NCBI RefSeq assembly: GCF_001039355.2
Contig: NW_019774047.1
Coordinates: forward strand, 108,800-172,799
Direction: 5' to 3'
DNA length: 64,000 bases
From: Lingula anatina
Lineage: Eukaryota > Brachiopoda > Lingulata > Lingulida > Lingulidae
Part shown: one piece after another, positions 22,051 through 33,856 of the stretch
How the letters are laid out: every line of letters starts with the position of its first letter
Position numbering within the stretch: the first letter of the stretch is position 1
Notes under the pieces: model-generated
The model's input: only the letters and a program-made list of their open reading frames with translations
Told to the model about the DNA's origin: nothing
The model's database searches: none
Translations under genes and position numbers: made by a program

Positions 22051-22886
22051 ACTAATTACCATCAATTTTAAGAATATTTGGTATTAAAGGCTTAGAGTGC
22101 AGATTGTAATAATTTAGAATCTAATATAATTCCCATACCTTACACTAACATGAAAAATGATTATTACATACAGAAGGCAAATACTTCCAATGCTCAACAT
22201 GTACCATTTCAAACAGTGAAAATGTCAATGAAATATCTGTTGATAGCAGGAAATTTCAGTTCATTTACACCATGAAAAACAACTCAGAGGTCTCCTTCAC
22301 ACAAAGAGTACATAAACAAGTCCCTCATAGAGGGCACATACAATGACATTAAGACACACACACAAAAAAATACACTGAGTGAGAATCATTCACAGGTTTA
22401 ACAACACTCAATTACCTGTGGGCATTCAGCCTGATGATACTCTTGTGACTAGAGTGAAACATACTAGTAGCTGTTTCACTACTATTTTTGTTCCGAAGTA
22501 CGTGATTACTATAACTAAAAACATCAGTAAATATAATTCCTAGGAACCAAGAACAATCTTACTGATGACAAAAAAATTGCTTTATCATATTTTAGCTTAT
22601 TTTTTGCAAGAGACAAAAGAAACACATGCATACACAGAGAAAAGAAAACATATACAAACACATAAACACATGACCAAATACACAAAAAAAATACATGTAC
22701 ACATGCCCATATAAAATATGCATTCATGCGCACTAATGTGAAAAAAGAGATGTCCACAATGCAAGCCCTCGTGGAACGAACACATCACACATAACAAGCC
22801 CAAGTGAACACACACTAACATGCACTCATGCAAATTCGTGCACGCTCAGGCATACATATCTCACAGTGTCAAACTTTTAACCCTAC
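22051..22886. other. DDX1 intron, CA-rich part
   Basis: 22610-22800 is rich in ACACATGCAYACACA-like words; the rest is plain intron down to exon a. Confidence 0.5.
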
Positions 22887-23033
22887 CGCCTCCATATGTG
22901 ATGAAATAGCGCTCCATATTGTCACAATCCAACTTAGTTCTGCAGAAGATGAGGCCGCGGTCCATCTTGTGTTCCTGGATGGCACGAATAAGATACTCTC
23001 CCTTCAGCATCTTCACGGCCTCAGAAAGGGTCT
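22887..23033 (-). CDS. DDX1: DDX1 exon a: helicase C domain start, motif IV
   Basis: A 147-bp exon. It starts with two bases finishing a Glu-type codon, then reads [40 protein letters not shown] and RYFITYGG, and ends with one base of a Gly codon. Vertebrate DDX1 has SEAIKILKGEY, RAIKEHKMDQ and IIFCRTKIDCDN at the same place. LIFCRTK is helicase motif IV. The acceptor is attccag at 23034-23040 (as + strand complement) and the donor is G|GTAGGG just below 22887. The acceptor region is repeated twice more upstream within microsatellite sequence (23099 and 23188), described under findings. The splice boundaries are fixed by homology and phase. Confidence 0.95.
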
Positions 23034-23204
23034 CTGGAATGACAGACATTATTTTTTTATATATATCTATACATATCTATATCTATCTATCCATCTTTTC
23101 TCTGGAGTGACAGACACATAATTTTTTTATATACATCTATACATATCTATATCTATCTATCTATCTAGCCATCTATCTATGATCTTTTCTCTGAAGTGAA
23201 AGAC
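23031..23204. repeat. Tandem repeat containing the exon a splice acceptor
   Basis: TCTCTGGAATGACAGAC (23031) recurs as TCTCTGGAGTGACAGAC (23099) and TCTCTGAAGTGAAAGAC (23188), separated by (TATC)n-type microsatellite. On the minus strand each copy carries an AG acceptor before AGA. Only the copy at 23031 is followed by coding sequence. Confidence 0.85.
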
Positions 23205-24015
23205 AATTTTTTTGATGACAGACAAATAAGATTTGGATATATTTTTGTCCCTAAATTCTTTTTTGTCACCATGAACAATTTCAGGGTGGGTGCATGGTAT
23301 TCAATAATTGTTTTGCATGAAGTGGCTACTACAGTGTTGAAACATTTGTGTTCAGGGCACAAAAAAGGCAATGCATCTCACCAAAGTGAGATCACAGAAA
23401 ATCAAAGGAATTATTGAGGACCTATTCAATCCTCCTCTCCCCCGTCCTACATAAAAATGTAAATAATACTTTATTTACCATGGAATAAAGCACTAAAATA
23501 TATATCAAGAAAAAGTATTTATAAGAACTGTAAGCCTGGAATAGTAAAAAAAGCATTACCGGCTTCAATAAAACCCAGAACCGTTCTAAAACTCCCTTCA
23601 TGTAAACAGAGATGAAAATTGAGTTATCTAAAAAGAAAATAAATGTGTTTACTCCTACATAATTCCTCATCATCTGGCTGTTTACTCCTAAATAGTCATC
23701 ATCATCTGGTTGATTTGATGACATTTAGTGTTTCACCCAGGAATGATATGATATCCTAGCTGTTTACTGAAGCAATGCTTTTTTTTGTTTGTTTGTTTTG
23801 GCTCTATTATTTTTTCAAAGCGCTTTCTTCATTTAATGTAACACAAGCTATCTAAGACCAAAATTGGGCAGTTTCTGAAGCAAGAAAAAAACCTTAATGG
23901 TGGTGAAAAAAGAGTGGTAATAAAGAGAGAATATAGATAAAATAAGAAACTGATGTTAACAAATAAGAAACTCTTACCCTCTCATGAATATATAAATTTT
24001 TACCCCCCCCCCAAA

Positions 24016-24067
<52 letters not shown>

Positions 24068-26150
24068 ATTTTTCAAAGTGGAAAACTTTCAGTCTGTTTT
24101 AAATGACTACCAGGCCCGGACTTCTAATTATGTTTAGCTCACAGTTGGGGGCAAATCTCATCTCTCTGTTGTCCCATCCCTCACTACTTTGGATGAGAAA
24201 ACCATTTACAATACCTTGCCCCTGGCAATTCCTATAATTCCTATGTTGAGCTAATGGGCATCATCACAGATTGCTAATTGTCTCAAAAATCAGTATTAAA
24301 TCAAGCAAGACTTTTCTGGAGATATGGAGGTGAGTGGGGACAGAAATAATGGCAAATGCATGCAGTCCTGCAACCAATTAAAGCCGACAGAATTCAGCCA
24401 CGCTTTTTATTCTGGTTGTTTTCCCTCATGTTCTGCCTAACTGAATGTCTACTGCACAAATTACAAACGTTAATTCACCATTTTTGTGTCACTTTCGTAT
24501 TGTTTTCTAACACCACATTCCTAGCCCATAGAGTTCACCTTAAGTATCTGAAAGTATTTCCCACGGGGAATATCCCATGTTTTTTATAGTCTAAAATAAC
24601 ATCACGCAGTGCCAGTGCCATAAGGCCTCATTTCAGTTGATTCCCATTGAAATAAGTCAGGCAACATCCTTCTGGCTTCCTACCAGTATGTTAAGCTAAA
24701 CTGTAACTGGCAGATTGATAGTAATTGTGATGAGTTAGATCAGCCCAAATTGGCTGGAAACAAGTCTTAAAAGAGCGACTTTACAAGGAGCTGGGTTGAC
24801 CTGGTCAAAAATACTGACCACATACACTTCAACATCTGAGCACTAAATCGTATTTACCGGCTACTTGTTGCTGCCTTCTCATGACAAACAGACACCTTTA
24901 AATCTATTTCTGAAACCTCATCCATCCTTTTCTCATCCCTCAAATTTCCTTTCTCCAACAAATTTTATTTATAGCAATGGATAGATATTTTTGAGTATTC
25001 TGACAACATATTGAAACTTCAGTTGAACAATCTTGACAGGGAATGAGTTCTCTCATCTGGCACATCGATAGTTTTTGACATAATCGATGTTAATTCCCTG
25101 ATTTGGTTCACTGTGCCTTTTCAGTATACACAAGCATACTCCCAGGCATGAAACCCAGGATCTAAATGTATCACTGTTCAATACCTAATGCATTAACTCC
25201 ATCAAGCCGTTCAATTTCATAACCGTAAATCACTTAAGTTTTCATCTGGTAAAGTTGTGAGAAATGACCCACAATTATGATTTCTAAAAAAACTTGAAGT
25301 TTTATCTGAACTAGATCCGATTGCCCTTTATCTTTCTGACAAAATGTACTGGTACAGTTTCAATGTGTCACAGTGCTGATATATATTCACTCGGGGATTT
25401 CAAAAGATAAAATTACAAAGCAAGGCAGTGGCAATCGTTAGGGCCATTCACACTAGCAAGTAAACAGCGGTCGAATAAACCCCAATTGAACCGCAGTAGA
25501 ATAAACCTACTTTGCCTGCTTTCATACTTCTCTGGGCAACAATTGCCCCGGCCATCATCAGTCATGCTTTCTGTTAAGCATGCCCACTATTGTTCTTAGT
25601 AAAAACTGAAGATTTGAACAATATGGCAGGAGTACAAGTAGTGAAGATTGTTATGTTGTGTCAAATATTTAATTTACTCATAAAAAACTAATACTTCAAT
25701 AAAAAAACATGATGCGTGACAGTACTGTGAATAACCAGCGAAATATATATAACTTGCCCACTTATGCACAGGGATTCCAAAAGTAAATATCTGGTCCTGA
25801 CTGCAATTTACAGTAAACTGCAACAGGACTGCCAAATTCTAGATGTTTTAGATTCAACTTTCCTAACCTATAGCCAAGCATATAGCAAAGTTATATTTGC
25901 ATTAAGTAAGTCATTTACAATGAGACAGATGGCATATGGTTTTCCTGACCTGTTTGACAATCCTGTATGGTCAGAACTGACCTATCATGAAAACAAGGAC
26001 CAAGTGGGCAATAAACAAAATGCGTATCATCTTTTGCCATAAAAAGTTTGTGTGATTTTGATATGTGTTTTTTCATAACCAATTCAGTCTCTGAGTCACT
26101 GTTTTAAGTCATCTACGATTAAGTTCATGAAACCCTGTATTTTGTTCCCC
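23205..26150. other. No supported gene; region upstream of DDX1 exon a
   Basis: Holds an (AAAT)n tract (24014-24067) and scattered AT-rich sequence. Around 25440-25640 GGGCCATTCACACTAGCAAG resembles the left end of a Harbinger-type MITE and ATGGCAGGAGTACAAGTAG follows, but no right end was found. DDX1 exons are expected here if introns are of normal size; none was recognised. Confidence 0.4.
24014..24067. repeat. (AAAT)n microsatellite
   Basis: About 13 AAAT units preceded by a C-run. Confidence 0.97.
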
Positions 26151-26423
26151 TAGCCCCCATTTCCACACCTGGATCGGTCTAACAGGATTGGTTCATCTCC
26201 GAGGGGTTTCTTTGTAAATTGCATTCAGCTAAAGCGGCTCTGATGTATAGCATGCCTACTGAAGTTGTTAGAGAGTAATTAACTATCTTTTAGCAGCTTC
26301 AGCTGATGTGCCAGACGTCTAATTAGGCCACTTAAGCGGAATTTAATTTAGCCTAAATCTCCTCGGAGATGGATCAATCCTGCTAGATCGATCTAGGTAT
26401 GGGAACAGGGTCTCAGTGCAATA
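26151..26423. mobile_element. MITE family D, diverged copy 1
   Basis: CCATTTCCACACCTGGATCG at the left and AGATCGATCTAGGTATGGGA plus CAGGGTC at the right. The interior has AGAGTAATTAAC and the AGCTTCAGCTGA palindrome. It is longer and more diverged than the copies at 32418, 56162 and 58187. Confidence 0.7.
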
Positions 26424-27248
26424 AAGCCACAATGAAATTGCACCAGTATTGAAGATTAAAAAAAAAAAAAAACTATTGCAAACACTACAGCAGGGAAACA
26501 TAGCACTTGTTAACAGGTAAATATATTTCCACACATTAACTTTGTATTTGCACTGTAAATTATCTTTCAAGCAAGTATCAATTTGCATTTCAGAGGAACT
26601 CGCCTGCAGAAATGATGATAGCAATTTTCCATGTAAAGGTTGCATAATGAGGAGCTTGAAAAAAGAATTCATTCTGACTCATAATCACCATTATAGCTTT
26701 TAAAAATGCACAGAAGTACTTTTAATGGGTAATTAATTAAAAGGAGCTTCATAGATTACTCAACAACATGTTCAACTGTGATAACATGTAACAAAGTGGC
26801 ATCCTTTACTGTTTTGTTTACAACGTGGGTTTTAATTCCTTGATGAAGCGAAGTATTACTCTGCGATGCACAATAATGTTATCTTGTATTGCAGGTTGTT
26901 TAATAACAAAATAAACTATGAAAGATAAAATTTCATGTGTGTTAGCTACATGTTTCAATGAAGTAGTGCATATTACTATAAATCGAAACAGTAATTAAGA
27001 CACTGGGTTTGTTTTCAAAGACAATTAGGGAATTAATTGAATCTGTGAGAACTCGTGAGCACTGTGAGAACTCGAAATATGAAGGTAAGTAAAAATGTCT
27101 GTAGGACAAAATATGAAAATTATTTTAGGAAAAATCTATCCAGTCTAGCTACCATATCACTAGATGTTTCATTGAGGAAATGGAAAGTTTATCATAAAAG
27201 AAATGTTCAGGAATAAACATTCTACATGTACTTATCTTCTGTTGCTCT

Positions 27249-27249
<1 letters not shown>
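26424..27249. other. No feature seen
   Basis: AT-rich sequence with a poly-A near 26458; nothing recognisable. Confidence 0.4.

Positions 27250-27292
<43 letters not shown>
27250..27292. repeat. (CA)n microsatellite
   Basis: About 21 CA units. Confidence 0.98.
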
Positions 27293-27293
<1 letters not shown>

Positions 27294-29678
27294 CATTTTT
27301 CAGTGTCATCATCTTGTACTTTTCAGTTTTGCACAATTATACAACACTGGGAGCCATCAAGATTTGCCAGGACCAGTAAACCAGAATCATTTTGATATGG
27401 TCCAAATTGTCAAAAGAAAGTAAAACATCTCCATGGCATGATTACATACTAGGGCCAGTCAAAACAAAATGATACCACACAATGTGAAAAGGTCAAAAGA
27501 TTGCCAGACTAATTAGGTGAGCCAGTATTCCAATAAGTTGTAGACACTTCTTGAGTACTTATGTCACAGCAAGTTGCAGATGAGCAAACTCAAGGTCAAG
27601 GTCAAAATCTGCCTGGTCAGACATATTGGACCAGTTGTTGGTCGGGGTTGGACACTGAGACTGTAAGCTATAAACAGCAGGTGGGAATCCACACCAACAT
27701 GGCCCAGCTTCCGGAAGCCAGTCAGAATTTTTCAAAAATACATGGTTGTTGTAATAGACTTCCATTTTGAGACTGTTATCACATTGATTATATCTCGATA
27801 TCTCTTGTCATTTATGTAAGCTGTTGACACCCGAGACAATCCACAGCTGTCACTATAGTTCATTAGGCACACCTGATCCCCTTTCCAAACTATAGACATT
27901 ATAAATATTTTGATTGTTTGTCTTGGATGCGACAGATATATTGATATAGAAAATTGCAAAAGATATAAGTTATAGCGCTTCTAGTTACACCTTTTCCTTT
28001 TTTTATTCCGGGGGGAGGGCAGTGTTGCCTTTGGTGAAATTCTTTTTCACACAATCATGTGATAGAAAATAAGCACAGTTTTCAACTTTTTGGATTTTAA
28101 CTCACTTTCATATAATATGCCCATATTTTTTCTAGTATTCTCTACTCAGAATACTAAGAGAGACAAATTCATGTCTTGAAAAATCTGTTTACTCTTCATA
28201 CACACATTTCAGCACAAGAGTGCTTCAAGCTAAAAAGACTCGGTAGCCTTCCTCCTATTGTACATTAATGTCATACTATATCCGTAAAAGTGAATTTTGT
28301 ACGTACTTGTATTTGTAAGAAGTTGTAGACAGTGTCATTATCAACTAGGGAGCAGAGAAAATTGCCTAATTACCCAGAATTAAACAAAACACTTCTGCAC
28401 TGCAGCACTAAATTTAGCATTGCAGTTCAGCGTAATCTATAGTTAAGACGTACCATAAGTACCTACTGCCTGTTATTATCATCTTCCGCCTCAGAGTGTT
28501 AAGTAGGTGAGATGCATGTTCAGGAAATTTTTTTTGCTCCCCACTTTAATTCTCACACGTCCAAATATAAAATCCACTTCTCAGTAGTGTGAATGTTAAC
28601 AGTATTCTGTCATGGGGGTAACAATTATTTGCCAGACACAAAAACCCTTATTTTGAATAATATCACCGTACTGCACACGTTACTGCACATGATAGAATAT
28701 ACATAATGATATTTATAATGTTTTAACAAGCTGTTTACTTATTAAAAAATCAATTGTAGATGAACCTACACATTGTAACTGATATCAAATGGGTGGGCGT
28801 CATGCATAAAATATGACATAATAAGTTATTTTTTTTTATTTCATACTTTTACAAATTATTAATCATTTAGTCTGAACCTAGAAGACTTCATGAAACAAAC
28901 ATTTTCAACTCATTTTTGGCTTTTAAATAATGTGAGCATGATTGGTTTAGGGCGATCTTATATGGATGAGGCAACATTAAGTGCAAGGCTTTAGTTAAAT
29001 TGGTGAGATAAGGAATATTTTCTATCATGTTCAATTTGTTTATTCGTGTTTTCAGTTTTTCTTGAAAATAGCACGATCTTTCATAAATTCTGTGAAAATA
29101 AGTTACCTTAGCTTGAGAAGTAAAAGCACATGCCTGACTGGTGGAACTGGAAATTTCAATTCAATTCAAGATAAAATTGTCCATACCCGATGCAAAATCT
29201 CTTATCTTCTAATTTCTTAAATTCATAGATTCTTCATTTTTGTTGAAGTCCTTGCAATGGTAAGATACCACTGATAGCCTACATAAACAAGTACTTACTC
29301 AGATAAGAGATGCAGATCAAAGAAATTCAGCCACATTAAGTATACTGCTTCCTGCTTACAACCTACAGGAATGAGGCCATCTAGAATACATTGATGGACA
29401 ATTGTGAAAAAATTATGTCAAAAGTATAGCAAAAAAAAAGTGAAAATGGATCTTTGTAATAATTGCTGACAAGGCAAATGAGTGTTGTATTAACCTGTGC
29501 TATGCTACCTTTATTCACTGTACTAGTACGTGTCCAACTTCTATTTTTATTGCTTGAAATATGCAATAATTGTAGCACGAGGCTGGGAACATAATTCAAA
29601 GGACAGCTATATTTTTTCTAAATTAATTCGTCCTTTTGAAATTCAACTATATTTTAATTTATCATTTAATTTTGTAAT
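27293..29678. other. No supported gene
   Basis: 27540-27780 (AAGGTCAAGGTCAAAATCTG, overlapping open frames on both strands) looks like a dispersed repeat but has no second copy here. The rest is AT-rich with no exon I can support. Confidence 0.4.
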
Positions 29679-29722
29679 AATAATCATCATCATCATCATC
29701 ATCATAATAATAGTAGTAGTAG
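29679..29722. repeat. (ATC)n/(TAG)n microsatellite
   Basis: Compound run of AATAATAATC, ATC repeats and TAG repeats. Confidence 0.95.
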
Positions 29723-30071
29723 TCTGAAATTATGCATGTATATAACTATGATGTAATTTTGAAGACTGTCAGAAAGAGTGCCTCCATCTGCCCCTGCTCA
29801 CACACTTAAAAATCCTATCCCATGTGATTGCTGGTGGCATTTCACTTGACACTGCAAAATTCTCAAAAAGGTGGTTTTTTAACGTGGTTTAGAACCTGAT
29901 ACATCGACAACTGAGAAGTACTAGGATGTTGTCAATGAGGCCAGAAAATTAGTTGGTAACAATACCTACTTTGTACTCGAACCACTATCTTAATAATTAG
30001 TGCAGAATAATGCATTGTCTGAGATGAGTATAAATGATGAACTTAATACACAATATACAAAAACTTCCTAC

Positions 30072-30126
30072 GGTTGCGTATTTAATTTCCAAAACATCCT
30101 GCAGATACTTGACGGCCTTATCATAG
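30072..30126 (-). other. Unassigned exon-like segment
   Basis: A 55-bp stretch on the minus strand between tgcttttag and GTAGGA reads YDKAVKYLQDVLEIKYAT, a helical, TPR-like composition with balanced codon use. I do not recognise the protein, and the phase does not fit DDX1 exon a. It could be an exon of another minus-strand gene or a chance open interval. No neighbouring exon that clearly joins to it was found. Confidence 0.15.
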
Positions 30127-30292
30127 CTAAAAGCATTAATGTGTAAGTGTGTTCGTGCAGTTATGCTGGTTGAATAAAATGTAAGGGCTTCCCAACTTCA
30201 AAATTTTTAAAAATTGCCCAAATAAGATGTACATGTGCTGTTGTGGAGAGGCCAGAAGCACATGTATATTTTGTATTTATTTGACTTTCTCT

Positions 30293-30376
30293 GTGTGTGT
30301 GTGTGTGTGTGCGTGTGTGTGTGCGCGTGCACATGTGTGAATGTGTGTATTTTAGAGAGAGAGAGAGAGAGAGAGG
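30293..30376. repeat. (GT)n and (GA)n microsatellites
   Basis: An interrupted GT run to about 30345, then GA from 30355. Confidence 0.95.
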
Positions 30377-31131
30377 GTTGAAAAGGGTGGAATTTCATTA
30401 GCAAATAAGTACACAGCTAGGTTTCTGGCTCAAGAGGAAGCTGGAAATGTCCAGGAAATAATGAACTAACTGTACCCAGTATAATCCTGCATATGGATGA
30501 CATTTCCCTCAAAACAAGACATCATGCAGAGACAAGCATAGTTCTCATATTGTCTCATTCCTTGTAAGTATGTAAATGTACATGTAGCAAAGAGACCAAT
30601 ATCTTTAATAGCCAGGATTCCACATTAGATAGACCATTAGAGGCTACTCTTTTTTCATCATTTAAAGATAGCAGAGACAGCGCATATTAAAAAATAATGC
30701 CTCTGCTTCAGAGCTTTATGGCAGAATTTTTATCCATAATGCCATCCTTAAGGTTTTGCAAATACATTGGAGATGTTTACTTTATCAAAGCAATTTGATT
30801 GTCTTTCATGAGTGCCTTTAAATTTTTACAACTGATGGCTTCATTCAAGGGACAAGCAATGTTCAGGGAAAACAAATGCCACTCACAATTCACAGAACGA
30901 TTCCTATAAAACATTCTATAATCAAGGAGGAGATGCCATGATGGGGTAAAGCTCGGGAAACACACGGGAAGGGTTGAAAACACACCAAGGGCCCATTTCA
31001 GAGAAAAACACTAGCACAGAAATTGTTTTAAACCTATAACCCCTTATTTATATTTTATCAGTGGCAGCCCCATTAAATAAAACACTGTTTTGTAATAAAA
31101 AAAAAGACATGACTAATGTTTGAAACCAATA
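30377..31131. other. No feature seen
   Basis: AT-rich sequence without supported exon or repeat. Confidence 0.4.
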
Positions 31132-31300
31132 CAGGGGCAGACTGAGGCCGTCTTCTGGGTCTTCCGGAAGATGGTCAGAATTTCAAGTATACACTGACAG
31201 TTATCTAATTTTTTTATGTCAGAAGACAGTCAAAAATGGAGGATGGATCAACAAAGATAATTTGGAAGACTGTCTGAAAATATTTCTTGATCTGCCCCTG
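31132..31300 (+). mobile_element. MITE family B, copy 2
   Basis: CAGGGGCAGACTGAGGCCGT at the left mirrors GATCTGCCCCTG at the right. Inside are the paired GTCTTCTGGGTCTTCCGGAA and GTCAGAAGACAGTCAAAAAT. Confidence 0.9.
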
Positions 31301-31810
31301 CAATACATGCTTAATCTAACATCCCTCAACAAGTAAAGAACAGGGTAACAAATCAAGGTAAAGGTATGTGAATTCATGAGGATATGGGTTAAAGTTCAGC
31401 CCAATTTTCGGGCTAAAATTCCCTTGTGAAATCAGCCCCAGATCCTTTATCTCCATTTTCATCACCAGAAGCCAATTTTGCCTATTTGCCAGCATTTGTT
31501 TTAGAAGCATAAGTCATATGAAAAAAAAATCAAATGTATTTTCAATGATTAAGTGGAACACACAAATAACTGCACTTAACGGTTTAATTTCAGATACAAA
31601 ATAGTCCATCAAAGTCTGGCCAGCTCATCACGCTGTGTAACTGAAGCAAAGGCGCTGAATACAATAGCTCTGACTGCGTCAACAATCCCTGACATTCAAG
31701 TATTCCATGGCTGTTAAATATCTCACACAGTTATTCTTATTCAGTGATGCACATCAGCAGCTTGTCTGCCTTGAAGAAGAGAGTTTGATATTTGCATGAC
31801 TCTGTGGATC

Positions 31811-32020
31811 TGTTCACAACCTAGTTGATCCGGAACTAACTGAGCAGTGGATCAAACGTGGCATGTCCTACCTGAAAGCTTGTTGCGTAATCCCCTGCAG
31901 GGATGGCGGGCGTGGGAAGTGGGAAATCCATTAGGGGATTGCGTGGAACGCTTTCAAGTGTACACCATATTTGATCCATGGCTCATTCAGTCTGTGGATC
32001 AACTTGGCTGTGGACAGAGC
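31811..32020. mobile_element. Foldback MITE family A, copy 2
   Basis: GTTGATCCGGAACTAAC and GGATCAAACGTGGCATG at the left; CATATTTGATCCATGG and GGATCAACTTGGCTGTG at the right. The middle has the CCCTGCAGGG palindrome. Confidence 0.8.
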
Positions 32021-32417
32021 CTTTTAAGCCACTCTTTCGCCCCGCAATAATCACTTCCTGACACAAGCTTCCTGCAATCCTGATTTTGTGACCCAGAACA
32101 ATTAATGTATAAATATTTATGGGATGAAAAACATACACTCAAGGCAGGTTTTTGAGTTAAATGCATCTGGAGTAGATCTACACATTATTGTTTTGCAATG
32201 ATAACACATGGACAGTTAACCCAAAATCTAGGTAACAAAAAACAGCCTTTTTTGTATCTTTTCTTATATTTGGCATTTTATTTAAAAATATGTTTGACAA
32301 GGGTGCCTTGCAATGAGCCTCACGCTATGTCATATGTGAGGAGATGTGGTAACAGTGACTTGTATCGGCTGACATGATGCTGAGCCAGCAGACTGGACAG
32401 GTCAGAACTTAAACCAA

Positions 32418-32632
32418 GGCTGTATTCCCATAGATTTTAGATCGATCTATCACCGCGGGGAGTCTCACTAGATTACTTTCAGATAATCCGACTTAAAAGT
32501 CCGTCCCGCCTACTACAAGCTGTAAGGGGGTAATTAACTTTCGTGTCCGCCCGGCTGACAGCTATTTAGCGTGAACCCCCAGGGAGTTAGGTCGATCTAA
32601 AGTAGGTCGATATAATCTATGGAAATGGGGTG
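32418..32632. mobile_element. MITE family D, copy 2
   Basis: GGCTGTATTCCCATAGATTT at the left and TCTATGGAAATGGGGTG at the right, with AGATCGATC near both ends and GGGGGTAATTAACTTTC in the middle. CAA stands on both sides, a plausible 3-bp target duplication as in PIF/Harbinger MITEs. Confidence 0.88.
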
Positions 32633-33582
32633 CAAGAGAACTGTCATCACTGATGATACAATTAAACCAAAGATTTATTCTTACAAGTCCCTCTCAATGG
32701 ATTATACAGCTACTTGTCTGGATAAAATCAGATAAATGTAATAGAAATATTTCTCTTGTAGTTATCTTTTTTTGCTCTCTTCGGGAGTACCGAGTTTTGA
32801 ACGTTTTACTTTAATGTTGATCTTTACCTTAGGGTTCAAAATTAACATCCAAGGGGATAGAAATAAAATAATGCATTTTGTCTCAATTTGTATCTGTTAT
32901 GCCTTCTGGTCTTTTGAGACAGAAAGACACTGAATGTGAATAATGCCCTCATTGGCACTGTAGTTTTTTTGTGATTATCGAGATGGACAACATGGCTGGG
33001 ATTAAGTTAATTACAAATTGTTAAGTGCCAAGGTAAAGCATGCTGTGCATAACATGGCTGACACATCTGCACATCAAAGCCATGAAATTTATGAAGCTTC
33101 CAACTTGACCATTCTTGTTCAAAAGTTTCTTCATTTAAAAAAGGCCTATATGACTGAGAAAAGTAGGCCAAGGGGCCCTGTCAAGGGTTAATTGATCCAT
33201 TTGCCAAATTAATCTCAGCCAAAAACCACATAAGAGGCATATTTTCCAACTCGTCTATTCTTCATGATAATAGTTACACACAGTTTGTGACAAAGATGGT
33301 CTGAACGATGGAGATTTGCTGCACATTCCCTATTGTTGGCTGGAAACCTGCCTGTTTACCCAAAGACAAAGCTCTTCAGGTTTTTACCTAGCTTTCCATA
33401 GAACTGACTAGCAATTTCAAAATCAAGGTTCTTTTTCTGAAAACCCCAAGTTGACCCAACTTGCAATTGAGAAGTGACATAGATTTCCCTACATCAAATC
33501 TTGATTCACAGAAGAACTTTTCCAACCAAAAGAATGGCTCTTTTATATCTCCTGAACACTCCACCTCTCTTCTGCCTCTCAG
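32633..33582. other. No supported gene
   Basis: AT-rich; an 88-codon minus-strand open frame at 33388-33654 runs into a MITE and is not credible as a gene. Confidence 0.4.
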
Positions 33583-33753
33583 CATGTGGGTGATCCGTGA
33601 ATCAAATATGGCCAACCCACATGAAAGCTTGCCACATAATCCTCTAACAGACACTGAATAGATTCCACATAGGGATTAAGCAACAAGCATTCAAGTCATA
33701 TTTGTTCTGCAGATCGATTTTCTGTGGATCAAATTTGGTTGTAAATGCACCCC
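33583..33753. mobile_element. Foldback MITE family A, copy 3
   Basis: GATCCGTGAATCAAATATGG and CCAACCCACATGAAAG at the left; GTGGATCAAATTTGGTTG and TGCACCC at the right. Confidence 0.75.
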
Positions 33754-33856
33754 ATAAGCCCTTAAGTCATATATGATACCATTCATAGAAAGTGATAGGA
33801 GACACAAGAGATAACATCTATGGCATGGTTTTTTTGGGAGACAAACAGGCAGACAG

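Larger units (their letters stand above)
1..23033 (-). other. DDX1: DDX1 gene, 3' part (gene span)
   Basis: Six exons on the minus strand (22887-23033, 13315-13406, 10521-10593, 9947-10019, 951-993, 625-723) join in one open frame of about 175 codons. Intron phases agree at all five junctions and every intron is GT-AG. The product follows vertebrate DDX1 from helicase motif IV through motifs V and VI into the C-terminal tail. DDX1 is an ATP-dependent DEAD-box RNA helicase. From family knowledge it acts in tRNA ligase complexes, RNA transport granules and R-loop or double-strand-break processing. The last exon ends in a donor at 624, so the rest of the tail lies left of position 1. The 5' part (Q motif, Walker A, SPRY insert, DEAD box) should lie right of 23033, but I did not recognise it. 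Confidence 0.93.
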
